From NCBI GenBank assembly GCA_019055375.1, contig JAHQIW010003598.1, positions 186,001-250,000 of the forward strand: a stretch of 64,000 bases of DNA, in the 5' to 3' direction. The notes under the pieces were generated by a model, which did not search any database, was not told where the DNA came from, and saw only the letters and a list, made by a program, of their open reading frames with translations. Position numbers and translations under genes: made by a program. This stretch comes from Parelaphostrongylus tenuis. Taxonomy: Eukaryota; Nematoda; Chromadorea; Rhabditida; Metastrongylidae. Shown in pieces: positions 37,130-48,199 of this stretch (its first letter is position 1; every line of letters starts with the position of its first letter).

Positions 37130-40100
37130 CTTGTAAGTCTACTAATGTCTAATGTGATGCACTTGATTATACACACTGATGTAGACTGATGTGCAAAACT
37201 TTTGCGTCAGGCGGGACTCGAACTCGTATCTCACTCTATACGGGGGCGCATGCTCTAATCCGTTTTACTACTGACACCAGTTGCATTGGGTACGATGCGT
37301 TGTAGCGTTGAACGAGTGGTGACAAATTGGGCGTCAGGAGTGCAACGGGTTAGCGCAGGTACTCCCTGATAGTGTGAAATGCGGGTTTGAGTTCCGCTTG
37401 GAGCAAAAGTTTTGGACATCGCTCTACATCACTGGGTATATCTATAACATCATAAAACCGCTAAAAGCGGTTAAATACAAAGAATTTAACTTGGTTTTAG
37501 ATCTTCCAGCGAACATGACAATGGATTTAACTATTCACCTGAAAGTTCATTCCAGGAGGTGGTGGCGGGTTTGGCGCCAAAATTACAATGACTGTCGTCT
37601 CGTTTTCCAGCTGGGCAATGTGCTGATGGTGTACGGCTCGACGAAGGACGCAAATTCTTTTGAGAAGGACCACCGGGCAGTGCTTCGGCTGATATTCGCT
37701 TAAGACGACGTTGCCATGTATCGCGATATTGTTCCTCCCAACGTCTGGTATGCGCTTGCAAGACTTCACGGGTTAGTGGCACCGAAGCCGTTGTGGAAGA
37801 TCTAAAAATAGTGTCTCGTAAGAAATTCTAGAAACATTACGGTACAATCCGGCTGACCCTATGTTTTTACAAAGCTTTATTGTGCCTATGGTTCTTTCGT
37901 CAAGTATGATTTGATTTCGCACTTCAGCGGTCAGAAAATTGGTATTAGATCTATCTGGGAGAATAACAGCAGTGATTTGATACATCGTCACGTCACCGTG
38001 AATTATTGTGAAGACCAGGTATACATTCAGTCACCTCAAACAATGCTTGATGAAGTCGAATGCATAGCGCATTTCTCAGGTACTGGTCAACGCCGAGAGC
38101 TCTATCAATTTCTTTCCCAATTTGAGCATAAAATAGGTTGCAATTTCCAAATACTGTTCAAATGTCGAACTCTCTCTAAACTCGGCATGAGTTAAGAAAT
38201 GTAAAAATTCTTATGAACTGTCCTTTTCTCTGATTAAAACTAGCAAGAAATTAATACTTCTTTTTTCTCAAAGTTTGATGGCAAGCGTTTCGGCGACCTG
38301 CCTTCGTCAAAGCCTTATCTATACTTATATATTATACTTATTTTTCAAAGTGAAACATAGAATCGATGACCTTTCCCATTTAAGTATGAGGCTCCGACGA
38401 AGGCAGGGTTGCCGAAAGCTTAGCCATAAAATCTTGAGGAAAGAGAAAGTACCAACATTGTGCAAGTTTTAGTTATAGGAAAGAACAGTTCGTAAGAAAT
38501 TTTTTTTTTGAATACTATTCATCTGCTCAACACCCAAAGTCACTTTATTTCTTGCTTGTCCAATATATATTTTACGAAACGATGTTATATTCACAGACGT
38601 GGTTCTTTTACAATCAAATGTTAATGGAAAATTAATCAGGACGCACAAATATCTACTAGTTGTTGTTGTTGTGACAGTAGTCAGGGTTGTTGTTCGGGTA
38701 TGCGGTATTGCGCAAAGGACGATGGCCTTCGGTGTAGGGTGGCATCATTGGAAAACAAATAAATGAATAAAGTACGTATGGTTTGTTATAATCATAGCAT
38801 TCTGCCTCTGCGAAGTAGAAGCTTTTGTTCCAGCACCGTAAGTTTCACTTTCACTATCCTACTAAGATCTTAAGCTCTCCTATCATTGCACTGTTTGCTA
38901 AGTAGACACGGAAGCCTATTATTCACTACTGTCAGGGTTCACATTCGCACTTCGTTTTAACTGGATTTACATTGATGCTACGGAATACAAAGTTAGAACT
39001 TCAATGCCTTTGTTCTTAAGCGAGTATATTGACTCTTACAAAAAAAGGACCCTAGGTACTCAGATAATGATGAAGAAAATGTGCCTGATTTACTTCGTAG
39101 GTGGAGTAGTGGAATATTCTTTCAAACGCTTTGATGGAAATGTTCTCTATGAGATAGTAAAGTTGAAATTGTGGGTGCACTAGCCGAAAATCTCGAAGTG
39201 AGTTTATGAGTCTTCAGTGAGTGTCACTGTCTCTAATGCTCAGATAATTTGAATGATGCGGGCTAACATGTGTTTCACGTGGTGTTTCGAGCCTGGCACC
39301 ATATTAGTGGTCACTTTTCACGTCAGACGGCAGTAGATTCATTAGTGAAGCGCTGGGGACAAGGATTACCACGGTAATATTTAGATAAGTACTGATTTTT
39401 TCATTCAAGAAAACTGAGAAGTCCTAAATGTACAAACATCACTCACACTGAATTCTCCTCCTGCTCGCATTTTGTTGAAGTATCGGGAAAAGACTGGGAC
39501 TTGAGGAGACGATGTACATTCTCGAGGCAGTTTATCTGATTGTACGATAAAGGCAGATCAGATGGATTTTCCTTGAGAAGTTGCTCGCACGGCGTTGGAA
39601 CACGCTGAACGGAAGATCATACTAAATTTCTAATGCTCTTCTAACATGTTATTGCTTTTCTAAGGACAGTCAGGAACTCACCTTCAAAAGTTGTTGGTTA
39701 CCCGTACTGTTTACTACTAGCGTTTCAACTAATCGGTCAATATAAGCTCCGAGATCGGTTACTGGTCGACGGGATAGCGCTTCACACATACCGACAGCAG
39801 CGACGAACTCGCCGCCGTTACTTCGGCACGACGGCACCGGCTGGAACGTAAAGCTTTACCAGGGAAGTTTGATGTTTTAGATAGAATATGAGATACAAGC
39901 TGAATAGTTCTTCCTCGTTGTTCATGGTCAACAGATTTGTAAATCAGAAAAGAGGAGGAAGGAATAATGGAATGAAAGAACCATATTAGAGCTTATTGAG
40001 GAGAGAGGGGCTTAATAATTGTATGGTACTGTAACTGAAGTAAATGTAACTGCATAAGACAGTATATTGTTACGCTAGAGCTATTTTTATCGACTGAACA

Positions 40101-43100
40101 TTTACATGGAATAATTTGAGAATTGACTGGAAAGATGATGGGCTATCAATTTGGAAATATTACAAGATGGTGTAGATTTTCTCGGCAGTAGATCCGTTGT
40201 AGGCGGGACATTCTGGATACAAAGCAGCAACAACTGGCAGGTATATAAAGTATATGTGGAAATTAAAACCTCATTATTTCTGGAAGAAAAAAACGGAAGC
40301 GATCCGAAGAAAATGCAGTAGCTGGCATCTTGATGCGGAAGTACACTGTTGTGGTGTACAAACACATACTCACACGCACGCACAGATAGACAGGACAATG
40401 CGGAAGAGGCGGGTCACTACCGTGGGAATCTGAACCAGGTGCACCCGATGGTTACACAGTCTTTTCGAATGGTTCCATCGACCATGGATATAAAATAACT
40501 CATATCTTAGTTGGACTGTAAACACATCAGCGAGTTATGTATAGGAGGGAAGAAAAGTGTCTCAGTGCGACGAACAATTTTATTGAGGGGCTCAGGAGTT
40601 TTCCAGACGATAGAGTCCATCATTAAAGTGATGGTCTCGGTTCTTCTGACTTTAGTGAGTCTACGATGGACACCTGAGGAAAATGTACCACTTCTTGACA
40701 GCTTTGGAAGATCTGTTGAATCTACCATGGCAGTAGTTCAGACGAGTGAGAATACTATGATGTAGTTTACGGAAGCCAGAAAGACTATCAGCGAATCGCC
40801 CATTCTCCAGTACACAGAACGTGTAATCGCATTGAGCACCACAACTTATGTGGTTGGTGTGGGTCAAAAGAGATGTTCAGCAGAGCCAAGAGAGTACAAT
40901 CTTCTCGAAACACCCTGACGGCCGCGTATGGCACTGCCCGTCCGTGGCTAGCACGACACCGCGCCCCGGGATGCGAGGGCACATTCCTTCTCGGTCCCAT
41001 ATCCGAGGCTTAATGGGAAAACAAGTACTTACTCAGACTAATCTCCTTATGAGCATGATAAGTACAAAAAAAAAGCGTTTTTTCATGTTTGGTGCTGCAT
41101 AGAGTTCAGAGTCATCGTGTGTGAGTGTTTTGAGCTCAAAAATATTTTATCCACTGATTTATTAATTCACTAAAAGTACTCAAAGGTTGGCTGGATTTTA
41201 GCCATAATTTAAGCTAATCAGTAAAAACTGTAAGAATAAAGTAATCAAGTATCGACAGAGCTCTGTATCTGGTTGACAGCCGATTGTTAGATATACGTCT
41301 TTTTATATATATTTTCGCAACAGCCAAGAAGTAGAAAGAGAATGAATGGAAGGGCGAGAGTTCTGTAACAATTTCGAATCACAACATTTGAATGCCAAAT
41401 GCTCCCATATCCACTCGGATCATAAAGTGCTGAACGAATTGGATTCTTCACTTTACTTGCCAGTGTAATTACTAACCATGCAGGATGATCTTTGTCAAAT
41501 CTACATCTAACACTTACTATGACTCGCAGCAGTTCACGGAAGTGAGCTACTCTGAATTCACAGCAATTCGATGGATGCGATCGAGAAGCTTAGGAGGATG
41601 AATCGAAATTTGCTTGAAAGGAATTGCTCCAACTGGTTACTGGTTCGATACATTGCGCTAGTACTGCTAACATGCAAATGATATTTATTTGATTCGTAAC
41701 GGAGAATAAGACCCGGAACCAGGAGATCCGTGGCGGGTGCCAGCATCGCTCGCTGGTATACAGGTCACCCGTGCGAGAGCGTATACGAGGGTGCGGTTCC
41801 CATTCGGGGTTGGCACTAATAGCGTGCACCTCCTGACACCAGTCGTTGCGGATATGCGACCTAAGGGCGCACTTTAGGCTGATGTCGTAGATCGTCATCA
41901 CGGATCTGTCATAAAGGAGATAGAGCTGCTGAAATACGAACGGATAGGCAAAGTGATGTTTCTCCACGAGCTGACGTTGATGTGAGACGATAGTACAAAT
42001 CGCTATGGATTTTAAGCTTTCATAGTCACAACAAATGCGATGGAGTTCCCACAGCTAACTTTCGTGTCTACTACTGGCGCATATGATTCCTTTTTAGACT
42101 CACTAATGTTTAGCATACACCAGGATGCAATACAGAATATACGTCAGAATTTTTTTTTGGTTCAAAGCTTATAACAATGTTATGTTAACTTGATCCTCCA
42201 AGAATAGCTGATTCCCCAAAATAACAAGGCCAAGGTTTCTTCGGTATCTTTCATACTTCGACTTTCGAGAATACATCCATTAAACAGCACTTTTTCAAAA
42301 GTGGTTTAATCTTCTTTACACAGAATGAGCTTTGAGAATACGCTCGGGAAATGGAATTGCTCGGATGGACTCTGTTCAGTGTACCACATTAAGGGTCGGA
42401 TAGCGCATTCCTAATGACCAACCACTGTACTCTGCTGCAGTGTCGTCCTTAAGGTGGTCCAAATGTGACCAATGTCCTCCACTCCGTATCAGGGTGCGTC
42501 AGATGTTGGCGACTGACGCGACATCATTGCCGCCGACTGGTGCGAACACCCGAAACAGCTGATAGCGAGCGGCGCTAGCTGGCACGCGCGTACTTGATGT
42601 ACTTGCAGTGCAACTACAGAACCCGATCCAGAGTTATCATGATGAAAAAACGGGATGTTTGGGGGAACTATAGCTTTAGAGATCTTATATCTAATACATC
42701 CTGATGGTTTGAATTTTAGAGAGTGTGGAAGCTGTCAGAGAATTTTAATGCTTAGTGCAGGAAGCTTCTAAGGAAGAAGGCTAGAAAGTGGCAAAATCAA
42801 ATAGAAGAAATCGTCCTAGTATAAAGATGAAATTCTCCGAAAAAGTTCGAAGTAAATGCTGATGGAACTGCTTGAGGAGTACGAGTATAGGCGATTCAGT
42901 GGAGGACGGTGGACACCCCTACCTTGTTCATCAAAGTACGCAGTTCGTCTTCGAATGTCTTTGCCATGGCTGGTGGTAATACATGCAGAGATTGGTCACT
43001 TGTTGGCGAATTCAAAACATTTGCGTCTGCAAATATGCTTAGAATAATTTTTGCAACCATATAATCCTATCATCATTGACAGATCCAGTAAAATACCTCC

Positions 43101-46100
43101 TATCGGTGCGTCTAGAATGCGATGACGAGCGACAACCATGTCAATCTTTCTCGTCCATGGATTCACATAAGCCGACCATTCAGTATCGGTCCGTAGTAGG
43201 GCTCCATTGTATGCAACAAATCGTAATGGCGCTACGCTTCTTACTACTCTTCCTCGAGAATTATGCACTAAAATTTCCAGATACTGTTAAAGATCAGTCC
43301 ACACCGTTAGGTAGATGATTATGGTGTTATGAAGGATATCAAAACCTACAGTCGATATGCGCCTGTCGTATGATATGCACGTCTGGAGCGTATACAAATG
43401 CAAGGATTGAACGACCGATTAAATCGGTTGGCAGATGCCCCAAGTATGGAATCGACCTAAAGCAACAGTGATGTTCCTGGGATTTTGGCCAATCATAACA
43501 GGGAGAAAAATTCCACCATATTGACCAGTTCATTGAGTTGAACAGTACCATATAGAACCCGGTCATAATCTTTTCGATTGTTGAAAGTGTTATGTTTTTT
43601 CAAATTTAAAAATAAAAAAAATCGCGTCTGGGGAACAAATTCTGACCATGTGCTGTTCTAACGTTTTCCCAGCATTAAATAAATGATACCAGATTCAATT
43701 GTCAAATACGAAAAGCTTTCTATTTACTTGGTATGGTAAGCTATTCTACGTGTATAATCCACTATATGAGTAGACTGCATAACGATTTCAAAATTCTAAC
43801 TTTATTTTAACTAAACAAATGAGATGTCACTTCACCCATGATTTCTCTTCAAACTGCCACTAGCAGAAATCTGGCGCCGTGGAATCCCCAATAATGGATT
43901 GGTAATGTCATAATACCAATTACTCCTAGTGGCTAAGCTTTCATTCTCATAGTACTGTGTCAACTGGTAATGACGTTCAATCACCGCAGTTCTCGTAGCG
44001 TGTGCCAAAGTCTAATCGTCAACGAATCCCCAGAGAACATGCCATTTGCATAATGACATATCGGGACCCAAATAGCAAGCCAAAGTAACCGAGGCAGCTC
44101 ATAAGTAGTTCACGACGTCTCATGGGGAATACGAAACTTCACACTAAATCTTATCGACGACACTTCAGTAATGTGATAAAAGCATGACTCACGTGTAGTC
44201 TATATGTGTAAGGGCACAACTGGCTGCATGTTTCGTCGTGAATATCAGGCTATGAAATGGAGTAGATGGTCCGAAAGCAGCTCGAAGGATGAGAGCTGTG
44301 ATACGTGCTCGTTTTGATTCGAATTCACAAAGCAATTCGCACGCGTGACTCGTCTTCCCACTGAAATACTTGCATCAGAAACACGCCGACATCACTACCG
44401 TCTTAGATTACCGACGATTTCTTTGTTTTCTATAGTAGAATAGTGACAAACTGTGCCAGTTCTAGTGAGAACGGTTGACTGGTACGGTGGAAAAAAAAAG
44501 AGAGTGTTGCAAATTTGACTTCTTTCTGCCCCTCTTGTCTTATAGGATCGTGGAACATAATCGCTCTGACATCTCTCCGTGATCAGCGGTGTCATGGGAC
44601 GCGCGTGTGTGTTCAATTTTCCCTTTCATTAGAAGGCAACAGCTCGTGCCACTGAGTGACCACGTCGTCGCCACGCCCTTCTCAGTATGACAGTGACAAC
44701 GAATTGAGATGAATAGATGGTGAATACTAAGCAGTAGACCACCATTTGACTCAGCTTTCCCTAAAATACGTCTACAGGTTCTGGGCGGGTGTAGCGCAGT
44801 GTTTAGAAGTGCCATGGAACAGACAAATGGTCGCTGGTGCAATCGTGTGTCCGCCTTCAGCAAGCCTTTCCATTCGTACGCGCTCACCAAATCTGTACCA
44901 GACAGCCCGTCGCTAGTTATTGCAAAGACGGAGTACTTATTCAGTCATCTCTAACTAAGCTTAGTAAAGTCGAATGCATAGTGCGTCTTCAGGGATTGAC
45001 CAAAACCCGTCCGTCGACCATCCAGGTTCCTCACCATCCACCTTTTTTGGGGAAGGAGTAGCCTGGCTTTGAGAAGACCTGCATGGTCGACGAATAGATG
45101 ACCATCCGGGTTTTTCATCATCGAGGATCTCATCTCGTTCGCCACCTCCTAATGACCGTTCTGACAGCGCTGGTGTATTCGCCGTTTACGCGCTCTTGCT
45201 AACACTATCGCTGTCTGCGTCCCGTTAGTGCTGAACATTGTTCGTCATCACCCCTCCGACATCTGCCCGTCCCATAGTCAGCCGCCATTCCCACGTTCTC
45301 TGTACTCTCATACTCGAATGTTCACGCCATGAATACGTTCTTTAGTGCAGGTGACTAAAGAGCACACACCAACGAGAAGATATCACAATAACTTACCAGT
45401 TTACTCGAGCAAAGATCCTTTGACGAGTTGTACTTGCAGCTGCCGAAAGCACGATAGATTGACCTTTACCCGCAAGGCAAGAGAAGAAGCGATTTCCAGG
45501 TTGTAGCACCTGAAATACTGTTTTTCTTAGGCCTGGACTTGGCTTAAGTTTAGGCGTAGGCTCAGGGCCCGTTTTACTGAATCACGTGGACATAGTGTAC
45601 TTTCTGGAATAAGACGAACAACGAAGCGCACGTTCGTTAACTAGTAGAGATTGAGTCATGTAAATGTGTTAATTTGTTTTTGTGCTTATGAAATTATTAG
45701 ATCTGAGACGATAATCCACGCCACTTCTTATTAGGAATGGATCTGGTTCTATTCGCTTGGGAATTAATTGTCCCAGTGAGATACATTGTGTCAAAATTAT
45801 GGAGAACAGCCATGAAATCAGATAGCTATCTGCACATGAATAATGTACCTTAGTTGAAACGGTGTCGGAGATGATCCTCGAGTCGATGATATTTCCCTCG
45901 GGTAAGGTTATCACAACGGTGAACAAATTCCGACTTTCGGTTGTTTCTTCATCTTGTTCTGCAGAATCTGATGACGTATGCGGAGGTGACAAGGAATGAC
46001 CATCAAGTCGAGGATCTCGTCTTCCCTGGAATCATTCGGAATTCAATTTTGCAACTAAAAGAAATTATGTTAATACACATATTTGTTCTTATTCAGATGA

Positions 46101-47138
46101 ATACGAAATGCCATTGGAGTATAGAGGTTAGCGGGTTCAGCATTGACCAATCCCTCCAAGGATGCGCTATGCTTTAGATTCCATTAAGCTTCGTTATGGG
46201 TGACCGAACGATGTATCAAATCAGTGCTGCTGTTTCTATGAAAGTTTGCTGCTGATTTGTTTTCCTCAATGATATGGAAGGATTCATGAGCCCTGGCGCG
46301 TGATTGAAGTAAAGTGTCGTTATAAATAAATAAATAAATGAGAAAATAAATAAATAAGTGTGTGTACGTGTGATTTTCACGAACAACAAATCATTGCATT
46401 TCATAGGATGACAGTAGAGCAGTATTTAAAGGTGCTCTGCAATAAACTTAGAGTTGCTGGTTCGATCCCCAGCATCGTACGAACCAAGCCAGATTCTTCC
46501 TATCGGTGTTCGCAAATCAGAACTAGAGTGATCGAAAAGAATACAAACTCTGAATGGATTCATCGGCGAGCTCCCCCAGGTCATCGTGTAGTTTAGATAT
46601 GCTTTCGATCATCCCTATTGAGCTGGGAGCGGGATCGAATGCATAATGCAACTTTAAGGGATTGTTCAACTCCGAACGTTTCATCTCCTGCTTTTTATTG
46701 CGATTAATACCAATGATTGAATAATTTAAAAAGTGTGAAAGTAGCAACTGGCTCATCTTATGACAGTTCCTCTCGATTTAATCTAGAAAACCTCAACAAA
46801 AGAAGTTTCCTTTGAGGGTTATTGAGACCGAAATGAATTTTCTGATAATATCTTGGATATATCAACTTATATAACAAGGAGATTGATTAAGTGCTAGTAG
46901 GTGGCAACGATGAACTCAAAATGACCATGAGCTCTAAACTGCTTTTCTCCCTTCGAAGGATAAAATCGCTTATTTGTTTCATCATTTGCAGAATTTTCGA
47001 GGAAACCGTTAAAGAGTTCAAGTAAGTGTTTTCTCGGTTTCTTTCTGAGTGAAAACTCACCAATTGATTAGGGTTTCCTAGATTGTGTTTTGCTGATTCT
47101 ATGTCATGCTGTAGCTGGTCTGCGATCGCAGATGTCAT
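36648..47138 (-). CDS. lin-42: LIN-42, nematode PERIOD homologue, 11-exon gene
   Basis: Nuclear PAS protein. In C. elegans it times larval stages and moults, lowers transcription of heterochronic microRNAs and binds casein kinase 1 (KIN-20) through its SYQ and LT regions (family knowledge). Exons in order of transcription: 47138-47061, 46025-45849, 45509-45397, 44360-44193, 43456-43350, 43267-43097, 43026-42923, 39840-39682, 39604-39447, 37801-37539, 37129-36648. They sum to 1980 bases, 659 aa, with agreeing phases. Domains: diverged PAS-A about 58-160; PAS-B about 162-265 (LIFTTKHAASC, PYLGHLPTDLIG, YVNPWTRK); SYQ about 375-396 (PLSYNQINCLENVHRLLK); LT about 421-454 (PLTREVLQAHTRRWEEQYRD). 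Residues 500-659 match nothing I recognise. A frame problem inside the LT exon makes the region after residue about 490 uncertain. The gene is convergent with top-3b. Confidence 0.92.
37204..37278 (-). repeat. tRNA-derived SINE head, family S1, copy 1
   Basis: The minus strand reads GGTGTCAGTAGTAAAACGG and ends ACGAGTTCGAGTCCCGCCTG, clear A- and B-box-like blocks at tRNA spacing. The stems are imperfect. Head-to-head with copy 2, in the last intron of lin-42. Confidence 0.65.
37330..37404 (+). repeat. tRNA-derived SINE head, family S1, copy 2
   Basis: GGCGTCAGGAGTGCAACGGG (A box) and GCGGGTTTGAGTTCCGC (B box), followed by AAGTTTTGGACATCGC, the 3' block shared with the other S1 copies. Confidence 0.65.
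37539..37801 (-). CDS. lin-42: lin-42 exon 10 (LT region)
   Basis: Encodes residues 412-499 plus one base. PLTREVLQAHTRRWEEQYRD is the LT block. After about residue 490 the adjacent frame reads APNPPPPPGMNFQ up to the same donor, so an indel or alternative tail is possible (see finding). Confidence 0.87.
37900..38100 (+). repeat. SINE body and tail, family S2
   Basis: ATTGGTATTAGATCTATCTG, GGGAGAATAACAGCAGTG and AAGTCGAATGCATAGCGC follow the order of the S2 body. The head is lost. In intron 9 of lin-42. Confidence 0.5.
38205..38502. mobile_element. Foldback element with arms of about 125 bp
   Basis: The left arm GGCAAGCGTTTCGGCGACC is mirrored by GTTGCCGAAAGCTTAGCC on the right, and homology continues outward to CTTATGAACTG and its mirror CAGTTCGTAAG. 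The GCCGAAACG motif recurs near 57395. In intron 9 of lin-42. Confidence 0.72.
38656..38845 (-). CDS. Unassigned minus-strand open frame, about 60 codons
   Basis: Reads AECYDYNKPYV, then PMMPPYTEGHRPLRNTAYP and NNNPDYCHNNN, then TAG. The composition is protein-like, rich in Asn, Pro and Tyr. It lies between lin-42 exons 9 and 10. Splicing from exon 9 at an AAAAG acceptor at 38834 would keep frame and give a short lin-42 form lacking LT, but that acceptor is poor. It may instead be an independent small gene or chance. Confidence 0.22.
39447..39604 (-). CDS. lin-42: lin-42 exon 9 (SYQ region)
   Basis: Encodes residues 360-411 plus two bases. PLSYNQINCLENVHRLLKSQ is the SYQ block, also seen as SYQ.INCLDS in insect and vertebrate PERIOD, and part of the casein-kinase-1 docking region. 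Confidence 0.96.
39682..39840 (-). CDS. lin-42: lin-42 exon 8
   Basis: Encodes residues 307-359. DLGAYIDRLVETLVVNSTG leads into the SYQ region. Both ends are phase 0. Acceptor GTTCCAG; donor GTGAGT. A 3.1-kb intron precedes it. Confidence 0.93.
39841..42922. other. lin-42: lin-42 intron 7
   Basis: Contains a tRNA-like block near 40420-40500 on the minus strand (GGTTCAGATTCCCACGG), open frames on both strands at 40.5-41.1 kb and 41.55-41.97 kb without splice support, and a GC-rich block at 42340-42640. In C. elegans short lin-42 forms start downstream of PAS, so an internal promoter could lie here (inference). Confidence 0.4.
42923..43026 (-). CDS. lin-42: lin-42 exon 7
   Basis: Encodes residues 272-306, ending PPAMAKTFEDELRTLMNK, a segment I recall following PAS-B in LIN-42. 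Acceptor TTTGCAG; donor GTAGGG. Confidence 0.93.
43097..43267 (-). CDS. lin-42: lin-42 exon 6 (PAS-B end)
   Basis: Encodes residues 215-271 plus one base. PLRFVAYNGALLRTDTEWS and YVNPWTRKIDMVVARHRI match the PERIOD segment that ends in FINPWSRKVSFIIGRHK. Confidence 0.96.
43350..43456 (-). CDS. lin-42: lin-42 exon 5 (PAS-B core)
   Basis: Encodes residues 179-214 plus one base. SIPYLGHLPTDLIGRS matches PERIOD's LLGYLPQDLIG. Acceptor GCTTTAG; the alternative AG at 43493-43492 does not restore the frame. Confidence 0.95.
44193..44360 (-). CDS. lin-42: lin-42 exon 4 (PAS-A end, PAS-B start)
   Basis: Encodes residues 123-178 plus two bases. ACELLCEFESKRARI is followed by LIFTTKHAASCALTHIDY, which matches the IFTT.HT..C segment of PERIOD PAS-B. 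Confidence 0.94.
44785..45020 (+). repeat. tRNA-derived SINE, family S2
   Basis: A head GCGGGTGTAGCGCAGTG, a degraded B box, then the shared tail AAAGTCGAATGCATAGTGCG and GGGATTGACC. In intron 3 of lin-42. Confidence 0.5.
45397..45509 (-). CDS. lin-42: lin-42 exon 3 (PAS-A)
   Basis: Encodes residues 86-122 plus two bases, with GKGQSIVLSAAAS and RQRIFARV. Acceptor TATTTCAG; donor GTAAGT. Confidence 0.9.
45849..46025 (-). CDS. lin-42: lin-42 exon 2 (PAS-A start)
   Basis: Encodes residues 27-85. An acidic, serine-rich leader with LSPPHTSSD runs into NLFTVVITLPEGNII, the first strands of PAS-A. Acceptor TTCCAG; donor GTACAT. Confidence 0.88.
46324..46356. repeat. AAAT simple repeat
   Basis: TAAATAAATAAATAAATGAG and similar units, in intron 1 of lin-42. 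Confidence 0.85.
46429..46690 (+). repeat. tRNA-derived SINE, family S2
   Basis: GGTGCTCTGCAATAAACTTA, then GCTGGTTCGATCCCCAGC (B box) and a tail with GGATCGAATGCATAATGC and AAGGGATTG. In intron 1 of lin-42. Confidence 0.6.
47061..47138 (-). CDS. lin-42: lin-42 exon 1 (start exon)
   Basis: Encodes residues 1-26, MTSAIADQLQHDIE and on. The ATG lies 21 bases after a TTTCAG. Donor GTGAGT; phase 0, matching exon 2. There is little conservation to lean on, so another first exon is possible. Confidence 0.68.
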
Positions 47139-47166
47139 CGGCAGAAGTGAGTAAAATTACTGAAAG
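47139..47166 (-). promoter_or_regulatory. lin-42: Likely trans-splice acceptor of lin-42
   Basis: On the minus strand CACTTTCAG ends at 47160, leaving a 21-base leader before the ATG at 47138. It matches the nematode TTTCAG acceptor, and no upstream coding exon is evident. Spliced-leader addition is inferred; a cis-spliced 5' UTR exon is the alternative. Confidence 0.5.
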
Positions 47167-48199
47167 TGTTTGTTCAATACTTTATCCGGAATTTTCGTAC
47201 GAACATCTCAAGCCACCAAATAATTGTATCAGTCATAAACAAATGCATAGGAAATAAATCTTTCAAAAAAAAAATGATATGAATATGTGGAAGGCGAATG
47301 AGAAAGATCTACAGTAAGGAAGCACTTTATTTCAATACCACCATAAGTGCCGGCTGATAAATGAGCAATCCTAGCATTTGTACTATGAGGTCGAGTTAGG
47401 CATACATAAGGGCATATAAGCTGAAGCCACTTAGTTCCAAGTACGAATTGTTAGCCGGTACTACGTAGTGAAATGACCGAAACAGGTTTGAAATGGTCAG
47501 ACAGGTCGCCGGATGAAATAAGTACAACGCTCACCGAATAACTGTATAGCTGAGTAGCCTGGTATATTTGAAACGACCCGTAGTTTCTCCAACTCGCGAC
47601 TGCTACGTTTTTCACAGACGACAGTTTCCAGAGTAAGTTTGCTTTTCATCAATCTATGACAGTTATCAGCCCGTCCACTTTATCATTCAAGTATGAAACT
47701 TTGTCAATACAGTAAGACAAAAGCTAATGGAAGATTGAGGAGTATTTTTATATATCTCATTTTGAACTATGCAGTGATCGCAAATTCGTTGCATCACTTC
47801 TCAAGCAGTGTTATAATTGCGTACTGTGCTATTCTATCCCTGTTCTACCAAAAGGATTGAAATACTAGCAAGCTCTTCAGGACAAGATCAGTATGGCGTA
47901 AGGAGTAAAAGAAGAACATCAAATGATTTCTATGATTCTAAAGGTGAAACGGAGACATCACATATGATTAAGAAGTTTCATCATAACACGAATCGACCTT
48001 AAGTTTTAGATTCCAGTGTAGTAAATAAGGATTCTTTGCTGAAAAAATGAAAAGAAAAGTCTTGTTAGAAACAAACTGATTAGAAAGATCTCTAAGAAGA
48101 TAGCGAGTTGTCGACAATGTTATCGTTGTGGTCAGTATACGCCCGTGTCACAACATTTACGGAATGGAAATTACATCAAAACAATTTGAAGATTGATTT

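Noticed and set aside
37204..37404. Functional tRNA genes
   Set aside because: A- and B-box-like blocks are present, but stems pair poorly and the same sequence recurs at 60.3 and 60.6 kb with a shared non-tRNA body, so these are SINE heads.
40788..41102. Open frame with HPDGRVWH, loosely like a Tc1 transposase segment
   Set aside because: The flanking residues do not follow the Tc1 order, no DDE partner or inverted ends were seen, and the opposite strand is also open.
43457..43566. Longer lin-42 exon 5 using upstream open frame
   Set aside because: The frame is open but breaks the PERIOD alignment. The GCTTTAG acceptor at 43458 joins THIDY to SIPYLGHL with exact family spacing.
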